Notes: generated by a model from the letters alone, not told the origin. 64,000 nt of DNA from Roseomonas sp. OT10 (GCF_020991085.1 NZ_CP087719.1:186001-250000); one strand, 5' to 3'; shown: positions 41,852 through 51,440, counted from the stretch's first letter. Program-made: numbers and translations.

Positions 41852-42532
41852 TCAGCGGACCGCGCAGCCCTTCCCGGCCAGCGTCTCCTCGACCCAGCGC
41901 CGGTCCATGCCGCCGGTCGCGATCGAGGCGATCGACTTCGCCTCCTTCGCCGCGTGCTGCTCGGCTGCGGCGATCGCGTCCGCCGCGTCCGCGCGGGGCA
42001 CCACCACGACGCCGTCCTCATCCGCCGCGATCAGATCGCCGGGCATCACCACCAGCTGGCCGCAGGCCACGGGATAGCCGATCTCGCCCGGCCCGTCCTT
42101 GTACGGGCCGGCCGGGGTGGCGCCGCGCGCCCAGACGCCCAGCTCCAGCTTCGCCATCTCGGCGATGTCGCGCACGGCGCCGTCGATGATGAAGGCGGCG
42201 ATCCCGCGCGAGACGGCGTAGCGCGCCATGATGTCGCCCATGATCGCGGTGCCCATGTCGCCGCCCGCGTCGCAGACCACCACGTCGCCGGGCTTCGCCA
42301 GGTCCAGCGACCGGTGCAGCATCAGGTTGTCGCCCGCGCGGGCGCGCACCGTCAGGGCCGGTCCGGTCACGGTCCTGCGGCCGCCGTAGGCGCGGAGGCC
42401 GCCGCGCATCGCCTGCATGCGGTTGAGCACGTCACCGATATTGGCGACCGGCAGCTCCGCCGCGCGCGCGACCAGGGCGGGATCGACCCGCTCGAACTCC
42501 GTCCGGATCCTGAAACCGACGGTCATGGGCAT
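41852..42532 (-). CDS. RraA-family / 4-hydroxy-4-methyl-2-oxoglutarate aldolase-like protein
   Basis: A 226-residue protein of the RraA/HMG aldolase family. Conserved parts are TVRARAGDNLMLHRSL, GDVVVCDAGGDMGTAIMGDI and the IIDGAVRD motif (115-122), whose Asp/Arg residues bind metal and substrate in the aldolases. True RraA (RNase E inhibitor) is shorter and lacks the catabolic setting; here an aldolase or decarboxylase role is more likely, because the neighbours are a 2-keto-pentenoate-hydratase-like gene and a Bug receptor. Last gene of the long operon starting at 49540. Confidence 0.85.
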   Translation of the reverse strand: MPMTVGFRIRTEFERVDPALVARAAELPVANIGDVLNRMQAMRGGLRAYGGRRTVTGPALTVRARAGDNLMLHRSLDLAKPGDVVVCDAGGDMGTAIMGDIMARYAVSRGIAAFIIDGAVRDIAEMAKLELGVWARGATPAGPYKDGPGEIGYPVACGQLVVMPGDLIAADEDGVVVVPRADAADAIAAAEQHAAKEAKSIASIATGGMDRRWVEETLAGKGCAVR

Positions 42533-42644
42533 ACTCCTGTCAGGGAAGGCGGGAATCCGGCGCGAAGGCGCCGGACGGGTTGGGGCGCACGATCCGCACG
42601 GGGCGGCAGGATGGGGGCCACCCCTTGCGCCGTCGAGGACGCGG

Positions 42645-43634
42645 CTATTCCGCCGTGATGCCGGCGTCGCGCACCACCTTGGTCCAGCGCGCGATCTCCG
42701 CGGCCTGGAAGGCGGCGAACTCCTCCGGCCCGGCCGGGAAGGCGATGGCGCCGAGATCGGCGAAGCGCCGCAGCAGATCCGGTTGGGCCAGCGCCGCCCG
42801 CGTCGCCGCGTCGATCCGGTCGACGATCGGCCGCGGCGTGCCGGCGGGGGCGTAGAGCCCGCTCCAGGTGTCCATGGTGAAGCCCGGCAGCGTCTCCGCC
42901 ACCGTGGGCAGCTCGGGCAGGGCGGGCTGGCGCTGCGGCGCGGTGGTGGCCAGCACCCGCACCTGCCCGTCGCGCATCAGCGGCATGGCGGAGACGCTGG
43001 TGTCGAACATCATCTGGATCTGCCCCGCCGTCAGCGCCGTGGTGGCGGGGGCGGTGCTGCGGAAGGGGACGTGCAGGATGTCGACCCCGGCCATCATGCG
43101 GAACAGCTCCCCCGCCAGGTGGGTGGAGGTGCCGTTGCCGCCGGAGCCGTAGGCCAGCGCCCCCGGCTTCGCCTTGGCCAGCGCGATCAGCTCCGGCACG
43201 CTGCGCGCCGGGACGGAGGGGTGGATGGCCAGCAGGTTGTAGCCGGTGTTGGTGCGCGAGACGGCGACGAAGTCGCGCACCGGGTCGTAGGGCAGCCGCG
43301 TGCCGTAGAGCGGCACGTTCACCGCATGGGTGGTGACGCTGCCCAGCAGCAGCGTGTAGCCGTCGGGCGCCGCGCGGGCGACCGCCTCCGTGCCGATGAT
43401 GCCGGAGGCGCCGGGCCGGTTCTCCACCACCACCGCCTGCCCCAGCTCGGCCGAGAGCCGCTCGGCCAGGATGCGGCCCTGGACGTCGGTGGCGCCGCCG
43501 GGCGCGAAGGCCACGACCAGCCGGATCGGCCGGCGCGGCCAGTCCTCCGCCCGGGCCGCCCCGCCCCGTGCCAGGACGAGTCCCCCGCCGCCCAGCGCCA
43601 GCAGGCCGCGCCGCGTCGTCGCCATGCCGTTCAT
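42645..43634 (-). CDS. Bug/TctC-family solute-binding receptor
   Basis: A 329-residue periplasmic receptor. The leader is TTRRGLLALGGGGLVLARGGAARAE. The mature start WPRRPIRLVVAFAPGGATDVQGRILAERL and VVVENRPGASGIIGTEAVARAAPDGYTLL are textbook Bug sequence. The start has GGAAGGAAA upstream. It is the third orphan Bug gene in this window and lies in an operon with catabolic genes (hydratase before, RraA-family after), so its ligand is probably an oxo- or hydroxy-carboxylate. Confidence 0.92.
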   Translation of the reverse strand: MNGMATTRRGLLALGGGGLVLARGGAARAEDWPRRPIRLVVAFAPGGATDVQGRILAERLSAELGQAVVVENRPGASGIIGTEAVARAAPDGYTLLLGSVTTHAVNVPLYGTRLPYDPVRDFVAVSRTNTGYNLLAIHPSVPARSVPELIALAKAKPGALAYGSGGNGTSTHLAGELFRMMAGVDILHVPFRSTAPATTALTAGQIQMMFDTSVSAMPLMRDGQVRVLATTAPQRQPALPELPTVAETLPGFTMDTWSGLYAPAGTPRPIVDRIDAATRAALAQPDLLRRFADLGAIAFPAGPEEFAAFQAAEIARWTKVVRDAGITAE

Positions 43635-43681
43635 TCCCGTTTCCTTCCCGTATCCGTCTCGTATCCGTTCCTGCCCTGGCC

Positions 43682-44482
43682 TCAGCCTGCCCGCGCCTGC
43701 CCGGCCGCGGGCAGGCGGAAGGACAGCGTCCCCCCCGGATGGCCGCCCGGTCGCAGCGTCGCCTCCACCGATACGCCCGGCGGCAGCGGCACAGGGCCGA
43801 CGCGGGCGCCGGTGACGATCACCTGCCCGGCGCGCAGCGGCACGCCGCGCGCGGCGGCATGACCGGCGAGCCAGGCGAGGCTTTCCAGGATCGTCGCCCC
43901 GGCGGGGGCGCCGCGATCCTGGCCGGCGGGGCGGCCGTCGATGCGCAGCGCCGCCTCGATCCGGGCGACGTCGAGCAGCCCGGCGCTGCCGAGGGCCGGG
44001 CCGAGCAGGATGGCGGCGTTGCTCTGAGCATCGGCCAGGGGGAGGAGCGAGTCCAGGGCCCGGCGGTCGGCGAAGCGGGAGGCGAGCAGCTCCACCGCCA
44101 CATGCACGGCGGCGATGGCCGCGCGCAGCGCCGCCGGGTCCCGCGCCGCCTCGGGCCCGAGGTCGCGGCCCAGCACCAGGCCGAGTTCCACCTCCGCCTC
44201 CGGCGCGGCGGCCAAGGCCGGCAGCGCCCCGGGGTCGCGAAGCACCAGGGCCTGCGGCACGGCCGAGGCGAAGATCTGACCGTCCGGCTTGGGCGGCCCC
44301 GCCTTCCAGCCGCCGACCGGCCCCAGCCCGCGCAGCACCGCGTCCTGGACGGCATAGGCCTGGGCGGCGCTGCGGGGGCGCAGCGGCCCGGGCAGGGTGG
44401 GCAGAAGCCGGTTCTCCCGCCGCGCGGCCAGCAGCAGCGCGGCCGCCTCGTCGGCGGGGAAGGAGGCGTCGTCAAGCGGCAT
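43682..44482 (-). CDS. 2-keto-4-pentenoate hydratase / oxalocrotonate decarboxylase-like enzyme (FAH superfamily)
   Basis: A 266-residue enzyme of the fumarylacetoacetase C-terminal superfamily. Seen: AYAVQDAVLRGLGPVGGWKAGPP, the metal ligand pair in APEAEVELGLVLGRDL (E-x-E), and the C-terminal GQVIVTGARVGPVPLPPG. These match hydratases of meta-cleavage pathways. The ATG at 44482 overlaps the ATPase gene by 11 nt; an upstream ATG at 44497 is possible. It joins a transporter to catabolism of a 2-oxo-pentenoate-type compound, but the true substrate is uncertain. Confidence 0.83.
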   Translation of the reverse strand: MPLDDASFPADEAAALLLAARRENRLLPTLPGPLRPRSAAQAYAVQDAVLRGLGPVGGWKAGPPKPDGQIFASAVPQALVLRDPGALPALAAAPEAEVELGLVLGRDLGPEAARDPAALRAAIAAVHVAVELLASRFADRRALDSLLPLADAQSNAAILLGPALGSAGLLDVARIEAALRIDGRPAGQDRGAPAGATILESLAWLAGHAAARGVPLRAGQVIVTGARVGPVPLPPGVSVEATLRPGGHPGGTLSFRLPAAGQARAG

Positions 44483-46112
44483 GGGCGGCACTCGCATGGA
44501 AGGTGGGGCTCGCCGCGATCAGGGCGCGCGTATAGGCCTCGCGCGGGGCGCCGAAGATCTGCGCCGTCGGCCCCTGCTCGACGATGCGGCCGCGGTGCAT
44601 CACCAGCACGCGGTCGGCGAAGTCGCGCACCACCGGCAGGTCGTGCGCGATGAACAGGTAGGACAGGCCGTATTCCGTCCGCAGCCGCTTCAGCAGCTCG
44701 ATCACCTGCGCCTGGATGGAGACGTCGAGCGCCGAGACCGCCTCGTCGCACAGGATCAGCTCCGGCCGCAGCGCGAGCGCGCGGGCGATGGCGATGCGCT
44801 GGCGCTGCCCGCCGGAGAACTGGTGCGGGTAGCGTTGCGCGTGCTCGGGCCGCAGCCCGACCTGCTCCAGCAGCTCCGCGACGCGCGCGGGGCGCTGCGC
44901 GGGCGGCAGCACGTCGGGGTGGATCTCCCAGGGCTCGGCGATGATCTCGCCCACCCGCATGCGCGGGTTCAGCGAGGCGGTGGGGTCCTGGAACACCACC
45001 TGCACCTGGCGGCGCAGGCGCTTCATCTCGGCCGGCGTGGCGCGGGCGATGTCGAGCCCGCGATAGAGCATCCGCCCGCCGCTGGGCGTCTCCAACCCCA
45101 GCAGGGTGCGCGCCAGGGTGGACTTGCCCGAGCCGGATTCGCCCACCACCCCCAGCACCTCGCCTCGGTCGAGGTCGAAGCTGATCCCCTCGATCGCCTT
45201 GAACACCTCGCCGGTCGCGCTGCCGAACATGCCGCGCCGGATGACGTAGTGCTTGGACAGGTCGCGCACCCGCAGCAGCGGCTCCTCCGCCGGCGCGGCC
45301 GGCTCCGGCAGCGGGCCCTGGCCGGGCAGGGCGGCGAGCAGGCGGCGGGTGTAGGGGTGCTGCGGGTCGCGCAGCACCCGGGCGACGGGGCCGGTCTCCA
45401 CCACCTCGCCGCCGTTCATCACGGCCACGCGGTCGGCGAATTCCGCGACGATGCCGAGGTCGTGGGTGATGAGCAGGATGCCCATCCCCGTCTCCGCCTG
45501 CAGCTCCTTCAGCAGCTTGAGGATGCCCGCCTGCACCGTCACGTCCAGCGCCGAGGTCGGCTCGTCCGCCAGCAGCAGGTCGGGCCGGAGGGCGAGGGCC
45601 ATGGCGATCATGATCCGCTGCCGCTGCCCGCCGGAGAACTGGTGCGGGTAGTCGTCGTAGCGGCGCGGGGCGTCGGGGATGCCGACGCGCTCCAGCAGGG
45701 CGAGCGTCTTGCCCCGCGCCTCCGCCGCCGCGACGCCATGCGCGCGGAACGCCTCGGCGATCTGCCAGCCGATGGAATAGACGGGGTTCAGCGCGGCCAG
45801 CGTGTCCTGGAAGATCATCGCGATCTTCCGCCCGTTGATCTCCCGCCGCTCCTCCTCGCCGATGGTGAGGAGGTCGCGCCCGCCATAGAGCACGCGGCCG
45901 GCGGTGATGCGGCCCGGCGGGCAGTCGATCAGCCCCATCACGGCCGAGGCGCTGACGCTCTTGCCGGAGCCGCTCTCGCCCAGGATGGCCAGCGTCTCGC
46001 CGCGGTCGAGGTGCCAGCTCACGCCGCGCACCGCGCGCACCCGGCCGGCGGAGGTGTGAAACTCCACCGCGAGGTTCTCGACGGCGAGGAGGTGATCCGC
46101 GTCCTCAGGCAT
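44472..46112 (-). CDS. Peptide-type ABC transporter ATP-binding protein, DppD-DppF fusion
   Basis: A 546-residue protein containing two complete ATPases. The first has Walker A GESGSGKS (45-52), LSGGQ-type [14 protein letters not shown] and [12 protein letters not shown]. The second, from about residue 275, repeats [22 protein letters not shown] and [12 protein letters not shown]. In most peptide transporters these are two proteins. It overlaps the permease gene by eight bases. Confidence 0.93.
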   Translation of the reverse strand: MPEDADHLLAVENLAVEFHTSAGRVRAVRGVSWHLDRGETLAILGESGSGKSVSASAVMGLIDCPPGRITAGRVLYGGRDLLTIGEEERREINGRKIAMIFQDTLAALNPVYSIGWQIAEAFRAHGVAAAEARGKTLALLERVGIPDAPRRYDDYPHQFSGGQRQRIMIAMALALRPDLLLADEPTSALDVTVQAGILKLLKELQAETGMGILLITHDLGIVAEFADRVAVMNGGEVVETGPVARVLRDPQHPYTRRLLAALPGQGPLPEPAAPAEEPLLRVRDLSKHYVIRRGMFGSATGEVFKAIEGISFDLDRGEVLGVVGESGSGKSTLARTLLGLETPSGGRMLYRGLDIARATPAEMKRLRRQVQVVFQDPTASLNPRMRVGEIIAEPWEIHPDVLPPAQRPARVAELLEQVGLRPEHAQRYPHQFSGGQRQRIAIARALALRPELILCDEAVSALDVSIQAQVIELLKRLRTEYGLSYLFIAHDLPVVRDFADRVLVMHRGRIVEQGPTAQIFGAPREAYTRALIAASPTFHASAAHAA

Positions 46113-47037
46113 CGGTATCCGCCCTGGCTTCCAGGCGCCAGCGCTGGGCGGGGTCGGTCAGGACGCGCACCCAGTTGGCGACGAGGTTGATGGAGATGGC
46201 CGTCAGCGTGATGGCGAGGCCGGGCCAGAAGGAGCGCCACCAGGCGGTGCCCAGCGTGCCGCGCCCCTCCGCCACCATCAGCCCCCAGGTGATGTCCGGC
46301 GCCTGCACGCCCAGGCCGAGGAAGGACAGGCTGGATTCCGAGAGCATGACGAAGGCGAATTCCAGCGTGGCGACGGTGACGAGCGTCGGCGCCACGATGG
46401 GGACGATGTGCCGCCGCACCAGCCGCCCCGGCGAGGCGCCCAGCACGCGGGCGGCGGTGACAAACATGCGCTCCCGCACCTCCAGCGTCTCGGCGCGGGC
46501 GGTGCGCAGGTAGATCGGGATGCGGCTGACGATCAGCACCAGCACGACGTTCGCCGCGCGGGGCTCCAGCACGTAGAGCACGATCAGGGCGAGGAGCAGC
46601 GAGGGGAAGCTCATCACGATGTCGGCCAGGCGCAGGATGACGTGGCTGGCCCAGCCGCGGGCGAAGCCGGCGACGAAGCCCAGCGCGCCGCCGATCAGCA
46701 GCGCGCCCAGCACCGCGCCGCCCGCGATGAGCAGCGTCGTGCGGCTGGCCACGATCAGCCGCGCCAGGATGGAGCGGCCGAGGCTATCCGCCCCCAGCCA
46801 GTAGAGCCAGCCGCCGGTGCCGGAGAAGGGGCCGAGGTTGCGGCCGCGCAGGTTGATCGCCAGCGCCTCGCGCCCCACCAGCTCCGGCCCGATGGCGGCG
46901 GCCACGAGCACGACAAGGAGGAAGAGGGCGGCGAGGAAGGCGAACTTGTCGCGCCAGAGCAGGGAGAGGCCGCGGCGGAGCGTCCCGGGGCGGCGGGGGG
47001 CGATGGCCTGGGCCATGGGAAGGGCGTGCTCGCTCAT
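46105..47037 (-). CDS. Peptide-type ABC transporter permease (DppC type)
   Basis: A 310-residue permease with an OppC_N start (RRGLSLLWRDKFAFLAALFLLVVLVAAAIGPEL), LYWLGADSLGRSILAR, then the transmembrane domain with an EAA region (ERMFVTAARVLGASPGRLVRRHI). Starts one base after the stop of the DppB-type gene. Confidence 0.92.
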   Translation of the reverse strand: MSEHALPMAQAIAPRRPGTLRRGLSLLWRDKFAFLAALFLLVVLVAAAIGPELVGREALAINLRGRNLGPFSGTGGWLYWLGADSLGRSILARLIVASRTTLLIAGGAVLGALLIGGALGFVAGFARGWASHVILRLADIVMSFPSLLLALIVLYVLEPRAANVVLVLIVSRIPIYLRTARAETLEVRERMFVTAARVLGASPGRLVRRHIVPIVAPTLVTVATLEFAFVMLSESSLSFLGLGVQAPDITWGLMVAEGRGTLGTAWWRSFWPGLAITLTAISINLVANWVRVLTDPAQRWRLEARADTDA

Positions 47038-47038
47038 C

Positions 47039-47968
47039 TCAGGCGTGCCGGATGCGGGGGTCGAGCAGCGCGTAGAGCAGGTCCACCGCCGTGTTCAGCG
47101 CGAAGATGCCGACGGCGGTGACCAGCACCCCCGCCTGGATCAGCGCGAAGTCGCGGTAGGTGATGGCGTCGATCATCAGCTTGCCGATGCCGGGGAAGCC
47201 GAAGATCACCTCCACCACCACGGCGCCGTTGATGAGGCCCGCGGCCTGGTCGCCCGCGACCGTGACGACGGGCAGCATGGCGTTGCGCAGCGCGTGGACG
47301 AAGAGGATGACGCGGCTGCGCACCCCCTTGGCCCGCGCCGTCTTCACATAGGCGGAGCCGAGCGCGCCGATCATCGAGCTGCGCACCACCTGGGCCAGCA
47401 GCCCGCAGGGGCGGATCACCAGCACGGCGACCGGCAGCACCCAGTGCTGCCAGCTTCCGGTGCCGGAGGTCGGCAGCAGCCGCCAGTTCACCGCGAAGAG
47501 CAGGACGCCCACGATCGCCACCCAGAAGTTCGGCAGGCTGGCGGCGGCGAGCGAGAGCAGGCTGGCCACCCGGTCGAAGGCCCCGCCCGGCTTCCAGGCC
47601 GCGAGTGCCCCGGTGACGATGGCGATGGTGAGCGCGATGCCCATCGCGAGCGCCGCCAGCGCCAGGCTGGTCGGGAAGGCGCCCAGCACCAGCGACAGGG
47701 CGGGGGCGTGGAAGCGCATGGACTCGCCGAAGTCGAAGCGCAGCAGGCCGAGGAGGAAGCGGCCGAACTGCACCACCAGCGGGTCGTTGAAGCCGTGGCG
47801 CTCGGAGAATTCGTGGCGCACCTCGGCCGGCACGTCGAGCGGCAGGTACAGGTCCGCCGGGTTGCCAGTCAGCCGCGCCAGGAAGAAGACCAGCACGACG
47901 AGCCCGGCCAGGGAGACGGCGCTGTTCAGCGACCGCCCCAGGAGGTAGCCCTTCATCTCGGATCGCAT
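47039..47968 (-). CDS. Peptide-type ABC transporter permease (DppB type)
   Basis: A 309-residue permease with the DppB start LNSAVSLAGLVVLVFFLARLTGNPADLYLP, an EAA region (SAYVKTARAKGVRSRVILFVHALRNAMLP) and the normal end ALNTAVDLLYALLDPRIRHA. It follows the binding-protein gene by 60 nt. Confidence 0.92.
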   Translation of the reverse strand: MRSEMKGYLLGRSLNSAVSLAGLVVLVFFLARLTGNPADLYLPLDVPAEVRHEFSERHGFNDPLVVQFGRFLLGLLRFDFGESMRFHAPALSLVLGAFPTSLALAALAMGIALTIAIVTGALAAWKPGGAFDRVASLLSLAAASLPNFWVAIVGVLLFAVNWRLLPTSGTGSWQHWVLPVAVLVIRPCGLLAQVVRSSMIGALGSAYVKTARAKGVRSRVILFVHALRNAMLPVVTVAGDQAAGLINGAVVVEVIFGFPGIGKLMIDAITYRDFALIQAGVLVTAVGIFALNTAVDLLYALLDPRIRHA

Positions 47969-48028
47969 CCTCTCAAGGACGCGGCGACGCCGGGTGGCGC
48001 CGCCGCCATGCCACCGGTTCGCTGCGCT

Positions 48029-49540
48029 TCAGTTCCGGAAGCGGATATCGGACAGCTCCAGCTGGGTGCTGTTCACGTTGGTCGGCCGGAAGTCCAGCCG
48101 GGGCGCGATGCGGATGTGGTTGACCATGTAGAACATCAGGATGTCCGGCACGATCTCCTCCGCCGCCATGCGGTTGGCCTCGCGGAACAGCCGCCGGCGC
48201 TCCTCGCCCGAGGCGGCATTGGCCTGGTTCAGGAGGGCATCCAGCGCGGGGACGGAGATCTCCGACTGCTGCCCGGTGGAGAGGTAGCGGAAGTTCATCG
48301 TGAAGCTGGCATCACCCGTCGTGTTGTCGTGCTGCTCCATGATCAGCGTGGGGCCACGGTTCTCGGCGAAGGGCTTGTTGACCAGCTTCAGCCACTCGGC
48401 GCGGTCCATCATGCGCAGCCGCACCTTCAGCCCGACATCGGCCCACATCTGGATCATCGCCTCCATGGCCTCCTGGGCCTGGGGGTAGAAGCCGATGCGG
48501 CCGATCAGCAGGATCTCGCGGTCCACGGGCACGCCGTCCGCCTTGGCGGCGGCGAGCAGCTTCTTCGCCTCCGCCGGGTCGTAGCGCCAGGGACGCAGGT
48601 CGGGGTTGTAGCCGGCGATGCGCGGCATGAAGAACTGCGTGGCGAGCTGGAAGTCGCCGGTGAACAGCCCCTCGCGCAGCGCCTCGCGGTCGATGGCGAG
48701 GTTCATCGCGCGGCGCACGCGGATGTCGTCCAGCGGCGCGCTCATCACGAAGCGCAGGCGCGTGGTCTCGCCGTTCTGGTAGGCGAAGTCGGTCTGCTTG
48801 TTGGTGGCGTCGGTGGCGAGGATGGCGAGGCCGATATCCGCCTCCCCCACCTGCACCATCGCCGCGCGCAGGGCGGGCTCGGCACGCCAGAGGTAGGTCG
48901 CCTGCTCGACCGCCGGCTTCGCGCCCCAGTAGCCGTCGAAGCGGCGCACGGTCAGCTTCTGGTCGCCCTGCCAGCCGGCGATGCGGAAGGGGCCGGTGCC
49001 GACCGGCTCGCGCGACAGGCTGCGCGGCGAATTGGGGGAACCCACGCCGATATAGGCCATCAGCGTCGGCATCAGCGGCTGCGGCGTCTTCGTGCCCAGG
49101 TCGACGGTGTGGTCGTCGACCACCGTCACCGTCAGCCCGACGTCGCGCATGTAGCGCAGCCGGTCGAGGCATTCCATCTTCGGGTCCAGCATGCGGTCCA
49201 CCGCCGCGGCCAGGGCCCGGGCGTTGAAATCGGCGCCGTCGTGGAACTTCACGCCCTGGCGCAGCGTGACGCGCCAGGTCAGCGGGTCCGTCTGCTGCCA
49301 GGTCAGCGCCAGGCGCGGCTTCGGGGAGCTGTCGACGGGGTCGAGCTGGGTCAGGGTCTCGACGATGTTCTCGCGCGAGACGATGCCGCTCTCCGAGCTG
49401 ATGTTGCAGGCGTCGATGTTGGAGAAGGTCGCCGGCAGCACGATGGTCACGGCGCGCGCGGCGGCGGTCTGCGCCTGGGCCGGCGCGGCGGCGAGGCCCA
49501 GCGCGGCCAGCGCCAGCCCGAATCCCATGAGGGGCTTCAC
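48029..49540 (-). CDS. Peptide-type ABC transporter substrate-binding protein
   Basis: A 503-residue family-5 binding protein. The start is a GTG at 49538-49540 with GGGAGAGA upstream, giving MKPLMGFGLALAALGLAAAP and cleavage after AQA. Landmarks: LTWRVTLRQGVKFHDGADFNARAL and DDIRVRRAMNLAIDREALREGL. The ORF in this frame continues to 50383 but that part is antisense to the LysR gene. First gene of an operon of seven (SBP, two permeases, fused ATPase, hydratase, Bug, RraA-family), divergent from the LysR gene. Confidence 0.92.
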   Translation of the reverse strand: MKPLMGFGLALAALGLAAAPAQAQTAAARAVTIVLPATFSNIDACNISSESGIVSRENIVETLTQLDPVDSSPKPRLALTWQQTDPLTWRVTLRQGVKFHDGADFNARALAAAVDRMLDPKMECLDRLRYMRDVGLTVTVVDDHTVDLGTKTPQPLMPTLMAYIGVGSPNSPRSLSREPVGTGPFRIAGWQGDQKLTVRRFDGYWGAKPAVEQATYLWRAEPALRAAMVQVGEADIGLAILATDATNKQTDFAYQNGETTRLRFVMSAPLDDIRVRRAMNLAIDREALREGLFTGDFQLATQFFMPRIAGYNPDLRPWRYDPAEAKKLLAAAKADGVPVDREILLIGRIGFYPQAQEAMEAMIQMWADVGLKVRLRMMDRAEWLKLVNKPFAENRGPTLIMEQHDNTTGDASFTMNFRYLSTGQQSEISVPALDALLNQANAASGEERRRLFREANRMAAEEIVPDILMFYMVNHIRIAPRLDFRPTNVNSTQLELSDIRFRN

Positions 49541-49680
49541 GATGTCTCTCCCTTGTCCGTTCCGGCGCCCGGTCGGGGCCGGCGGGGGAACTCCCCGCGC
49601 GGCGGCCCGCGGGGGCTTCGTGCTTGCGGCCAGGGTAGGGACGGCGGGGTCGGGACAACAAATAGAGAGAATTGAACAGG

Positions 49681-49699
49681 CCATACAGGGTTTGTATGG
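49681..49699. promoter_or_regulatory. LysR-type box abutting the LysR start
   Basis: CCATACA, five bases (GGGTT), TGTATGG: perfect seven-base arms. It contains a T-N11-A core, as LysR-type sites do, and ends one base before the ATG of the LysR gene. Suits autorepression and, 140 nt away, control of the divergent transport operon. Confidence 0.55.
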
Positions 49700-50623
49700 A
49701 TGGCCATGGATCCTCGACTGGACACGCGCCGGCTGCGCTACTTCGTGGCCATCGCCGAGGCGGGTTCCTTCTCCGGCGCCGCCCGTGGCCTGGCCATCGC
49801 CCAGCCGGCGCTGAGCCACCACATGCGCGAGCTGGAGACGGCGCTGGGTGAGCGGCTGTTCGAGCGGCTGCGCCAGGGCGTGGTGCTGACCGAGGCCGGG
49901 CAGGTCCTGCTCGGCCATGCGCGCGGCATCCTGGACGCGATCGCGCGGGCGGAGGGCGAGTTCGCGCAGCGCCGGCGCGGGGCCGCCAGCCAGCGGCGGC
50001 CGGTGCGCCTGGCGGTGATCCCCTCCTTCTCGCCCCTGGTGCCGAAGGTGCTTTCGGTGGTGGCGGAGCGCATGCCGGGGATCGAGCTCTACGTCACCGA
50101 GGCATGGACGCAGGACAGCCACCGCATGGTACAGGCCGGGCAGCTCGACCTGGCGGTGAACCTCGCCGACGACCGCTGGCCGCTCGGCCGGCCGATGTTC
50201 CGCGAACCGCTGGTCTTCGTCACGGCCGCGGGCGAGGGCGGGGTGAAGCCGGGCGGAGAAGGGCCGATCCGCTTCCCCGACCTCTGCCGCGCGCGGCTGA
50301 TCCTGCCCTCGGCCGGCAAGCCGGACCGGCGCCTCATGGAGCGCCTGGCGCGGCAGGCGGGGCTGCGCCTGGACATCGCGCACGAGGTGGACGGGCTGAT
50401 CCCGCGCAAGCAGGCGGTGGTGGCGGGGCTGGGCTCGACGATCTTCGCGCCCATCAACGTGCTGGCGGAGGTGGAGGCCGGCCTGCTCACGACGCGCCCG
50501 ATCGAGGAGCCGGCGGTGACGCGGCTGGTGGTGATGGAGGTGCGGCAGGGCTTCGACCCGGTCGTGGTCGAGGACCTGCTGCGACTGCTGAACCGGCTGC
50601 TGACGGGATCCGGCGGCCCGTGA
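49700..50623 (+). CDS. LysR-family transcriptional regulator
   Basis: A 307-residue regulator. The HTH covers about residues 5-65 (DTRRLRYFVAIAEAGSFSGAARGLAIAQPALSHHMRELE) and the effector domain starts near 93 (VRLAVIPSFSPLVPKVL). The HTH resembles NAC/CbbR-type members. It is divergent from the dipeptide-type operon at 49540 and has a perfect inverted repeat at its own start. The second ATG at 49706 is an alternative start. Confidence 0.92.
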   Translation: MAMDPRLDTRRLRYFVAIAEAGSFSGAARGLAIAQPALSHHMRELETALGERLFERLRQGVVLTEAGQVLLGHARGILDAIARAEGEFAQRRRGAASQRRPVRLAVIPSFSPLVPKVLSVVAERMPGIELYVTEAWTQDSHRMVQAGQLDLAVNLADDRWPLGRPMFREPLVFVTAAGEGGVKPGGEGPIRFPDLCRARLILPSAGKPDRRLMERLARQAGLRLDIAHEVDGLIPRKQAVVAGLGSTIFAPINVLAEVEAGLLTTRPIEEPAVTRLVVMEVRQGFDPVVVEDLLRLLNRLLTGSGGP

Positions 50624-50665
50624 CGGGCCCCGCGCCCGGGCCCTTCGCGCCCGCCCGGCGATGCC

Positions 50666-51091
50666 CTACTCGCCCTCCGGCCGTCCGCGCAGGCTCTTGA
50701 TCCCCGACCGGATCGCCTTGCCCTGCAGCCGCCGTTCCTGCGATCCGCGGGTGGGGCGCGTTGCCCGGCGGGGCGGGGGCGGGGGCGTCGCCGCCTCGCG
50801 CAGCAGCGCCAGCAGACGCTCGCGCGCATCCTCGCGGTTGCGCTCCTGCGTGCGGTGGCGCTGGGCGGTGATCACCAGCACGCCGTCGCGCGTTGCCCGC
50901 CGCCCGGCCAGGCGCAGCAGGCGCTCCTGCACCGCCTCCGGCAGGCTGGGCGAGCGGATGGCGAAGCGCAGCTGCACCGCCGTCTCGACCTTCTGGATGT
51001 TCTGCCCGCCCGCCCCGGAGGCTCGCAGGAAGCTCTCCTGGATCTCCGACTCCTCGATGGCGAGGCGGGCCGTCACCGGGATCAGCGCCAC
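50666..51091 (-). CDS. arfB: Alternative ribosome-rescue factor ArfB (peptidyl-tRNA hydrolase)
   Basis: A 141-residue protein of the class I release factor type. The catalytic GGQ is at 28-30 (SGAGGQNIQKVETAV). The C-terminal tail is rich in Arg and Lys (RRATRPTRGSQERRLQGKAIRSG), the feature that inserts into the empty mRNA channel of stalled ribosomes. It lacks the codon-recognition domains of RF1/RF2, so it should release peptides on non-stop ribosomes. Typical length. Neighbour GapR on the same strand is 43 nt upstream. Confidence 0.93.
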   Translation of the reverse strand: MALIPVTARLAIEESEIQESFLRASGAGGQNIQKVETAVQLRFAIRSPSLPEAVQERLLRLAGRRATRDGVLVITAQRHRTQERNREDARERLLALLREAATPPPPPRRATRPTRGSQERRLQGKAIRSGIKSLRGRPEGE

Positions 51092-51134
51092 GACCCTGGC
51101 TCCCCCTGCCGGGACGCGGCGCCGCCCGGCCGGG

Positions 51135-51440
51135 TCACATGCCCAGCGCGCGGCGGTAGAGGTCCAGCAGGGTCTCCTGCTCCTCCACCTCGGCGGGCTC
51201 CTGCTTGCGGATGCGGATGATCTGCCGGATCACCTTCACCTCGAAGCCGGCGGACTTCGCTTCCTGGAAGATGTCCTTGATGTCGTCGGCCAGCGCCTTG
51301 CGCTCCTCCTCCAGCCGCTCCACGCGCTCGATGATCGAGCGCAGCCGGTCGGCCGCGATGCCGCCGACCTCGCTGTCCCGGGCCTTCTCGTGATCCCGGT
51401 CCTCTTCCGTCATCTCGTTCCGCTCGGCCACGTCCGACAT
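51135..51440 (-). CDS. gapR: GapR-family DNA-binding protein (DUF2312)
   Basis: A 101-residue protein. From residue 26 it matches GapR: GGIAADRLRSIIERVERLEEERKALADDIKDIFQEAKSAGFEVKVIRQIIRIRK, a helical coiled coil with the conserved basic stretch. GapR clamps overtwisted DNA ahead of polymerases in Caulobacter and is widespread in alphaproteobacteria. The first 25 residues are acidic and variable. Probably an essential or near-essential chromosomal gene. Its presence marks this part as core rather than accessory DNA. Confidence 0.93.
   Translation of the reverse strand: MSDVAERNEMTEEDRDHEKARDSEVGGIAADRLRSIIERVERLEEERKALADDIKDIFQEAKSAGFEVKVIRQIIRIRKQEPAEVEEQETLLDLYRRALGM

Noticed and set aside
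41852-42532. RraA regulator of RNase E
   Set aside because: Longer than RraA and embedded in a catabolic operon with a hydratase, so the aldolase-like branch is more likely.
46817-49675. Very long plus-strand ORF (952 codons) antisense to the peptide ABC operon
   Set aside because: It crosses three well-supported minus-strand genes and has the low-complexity look of GC-driven antisense frames.
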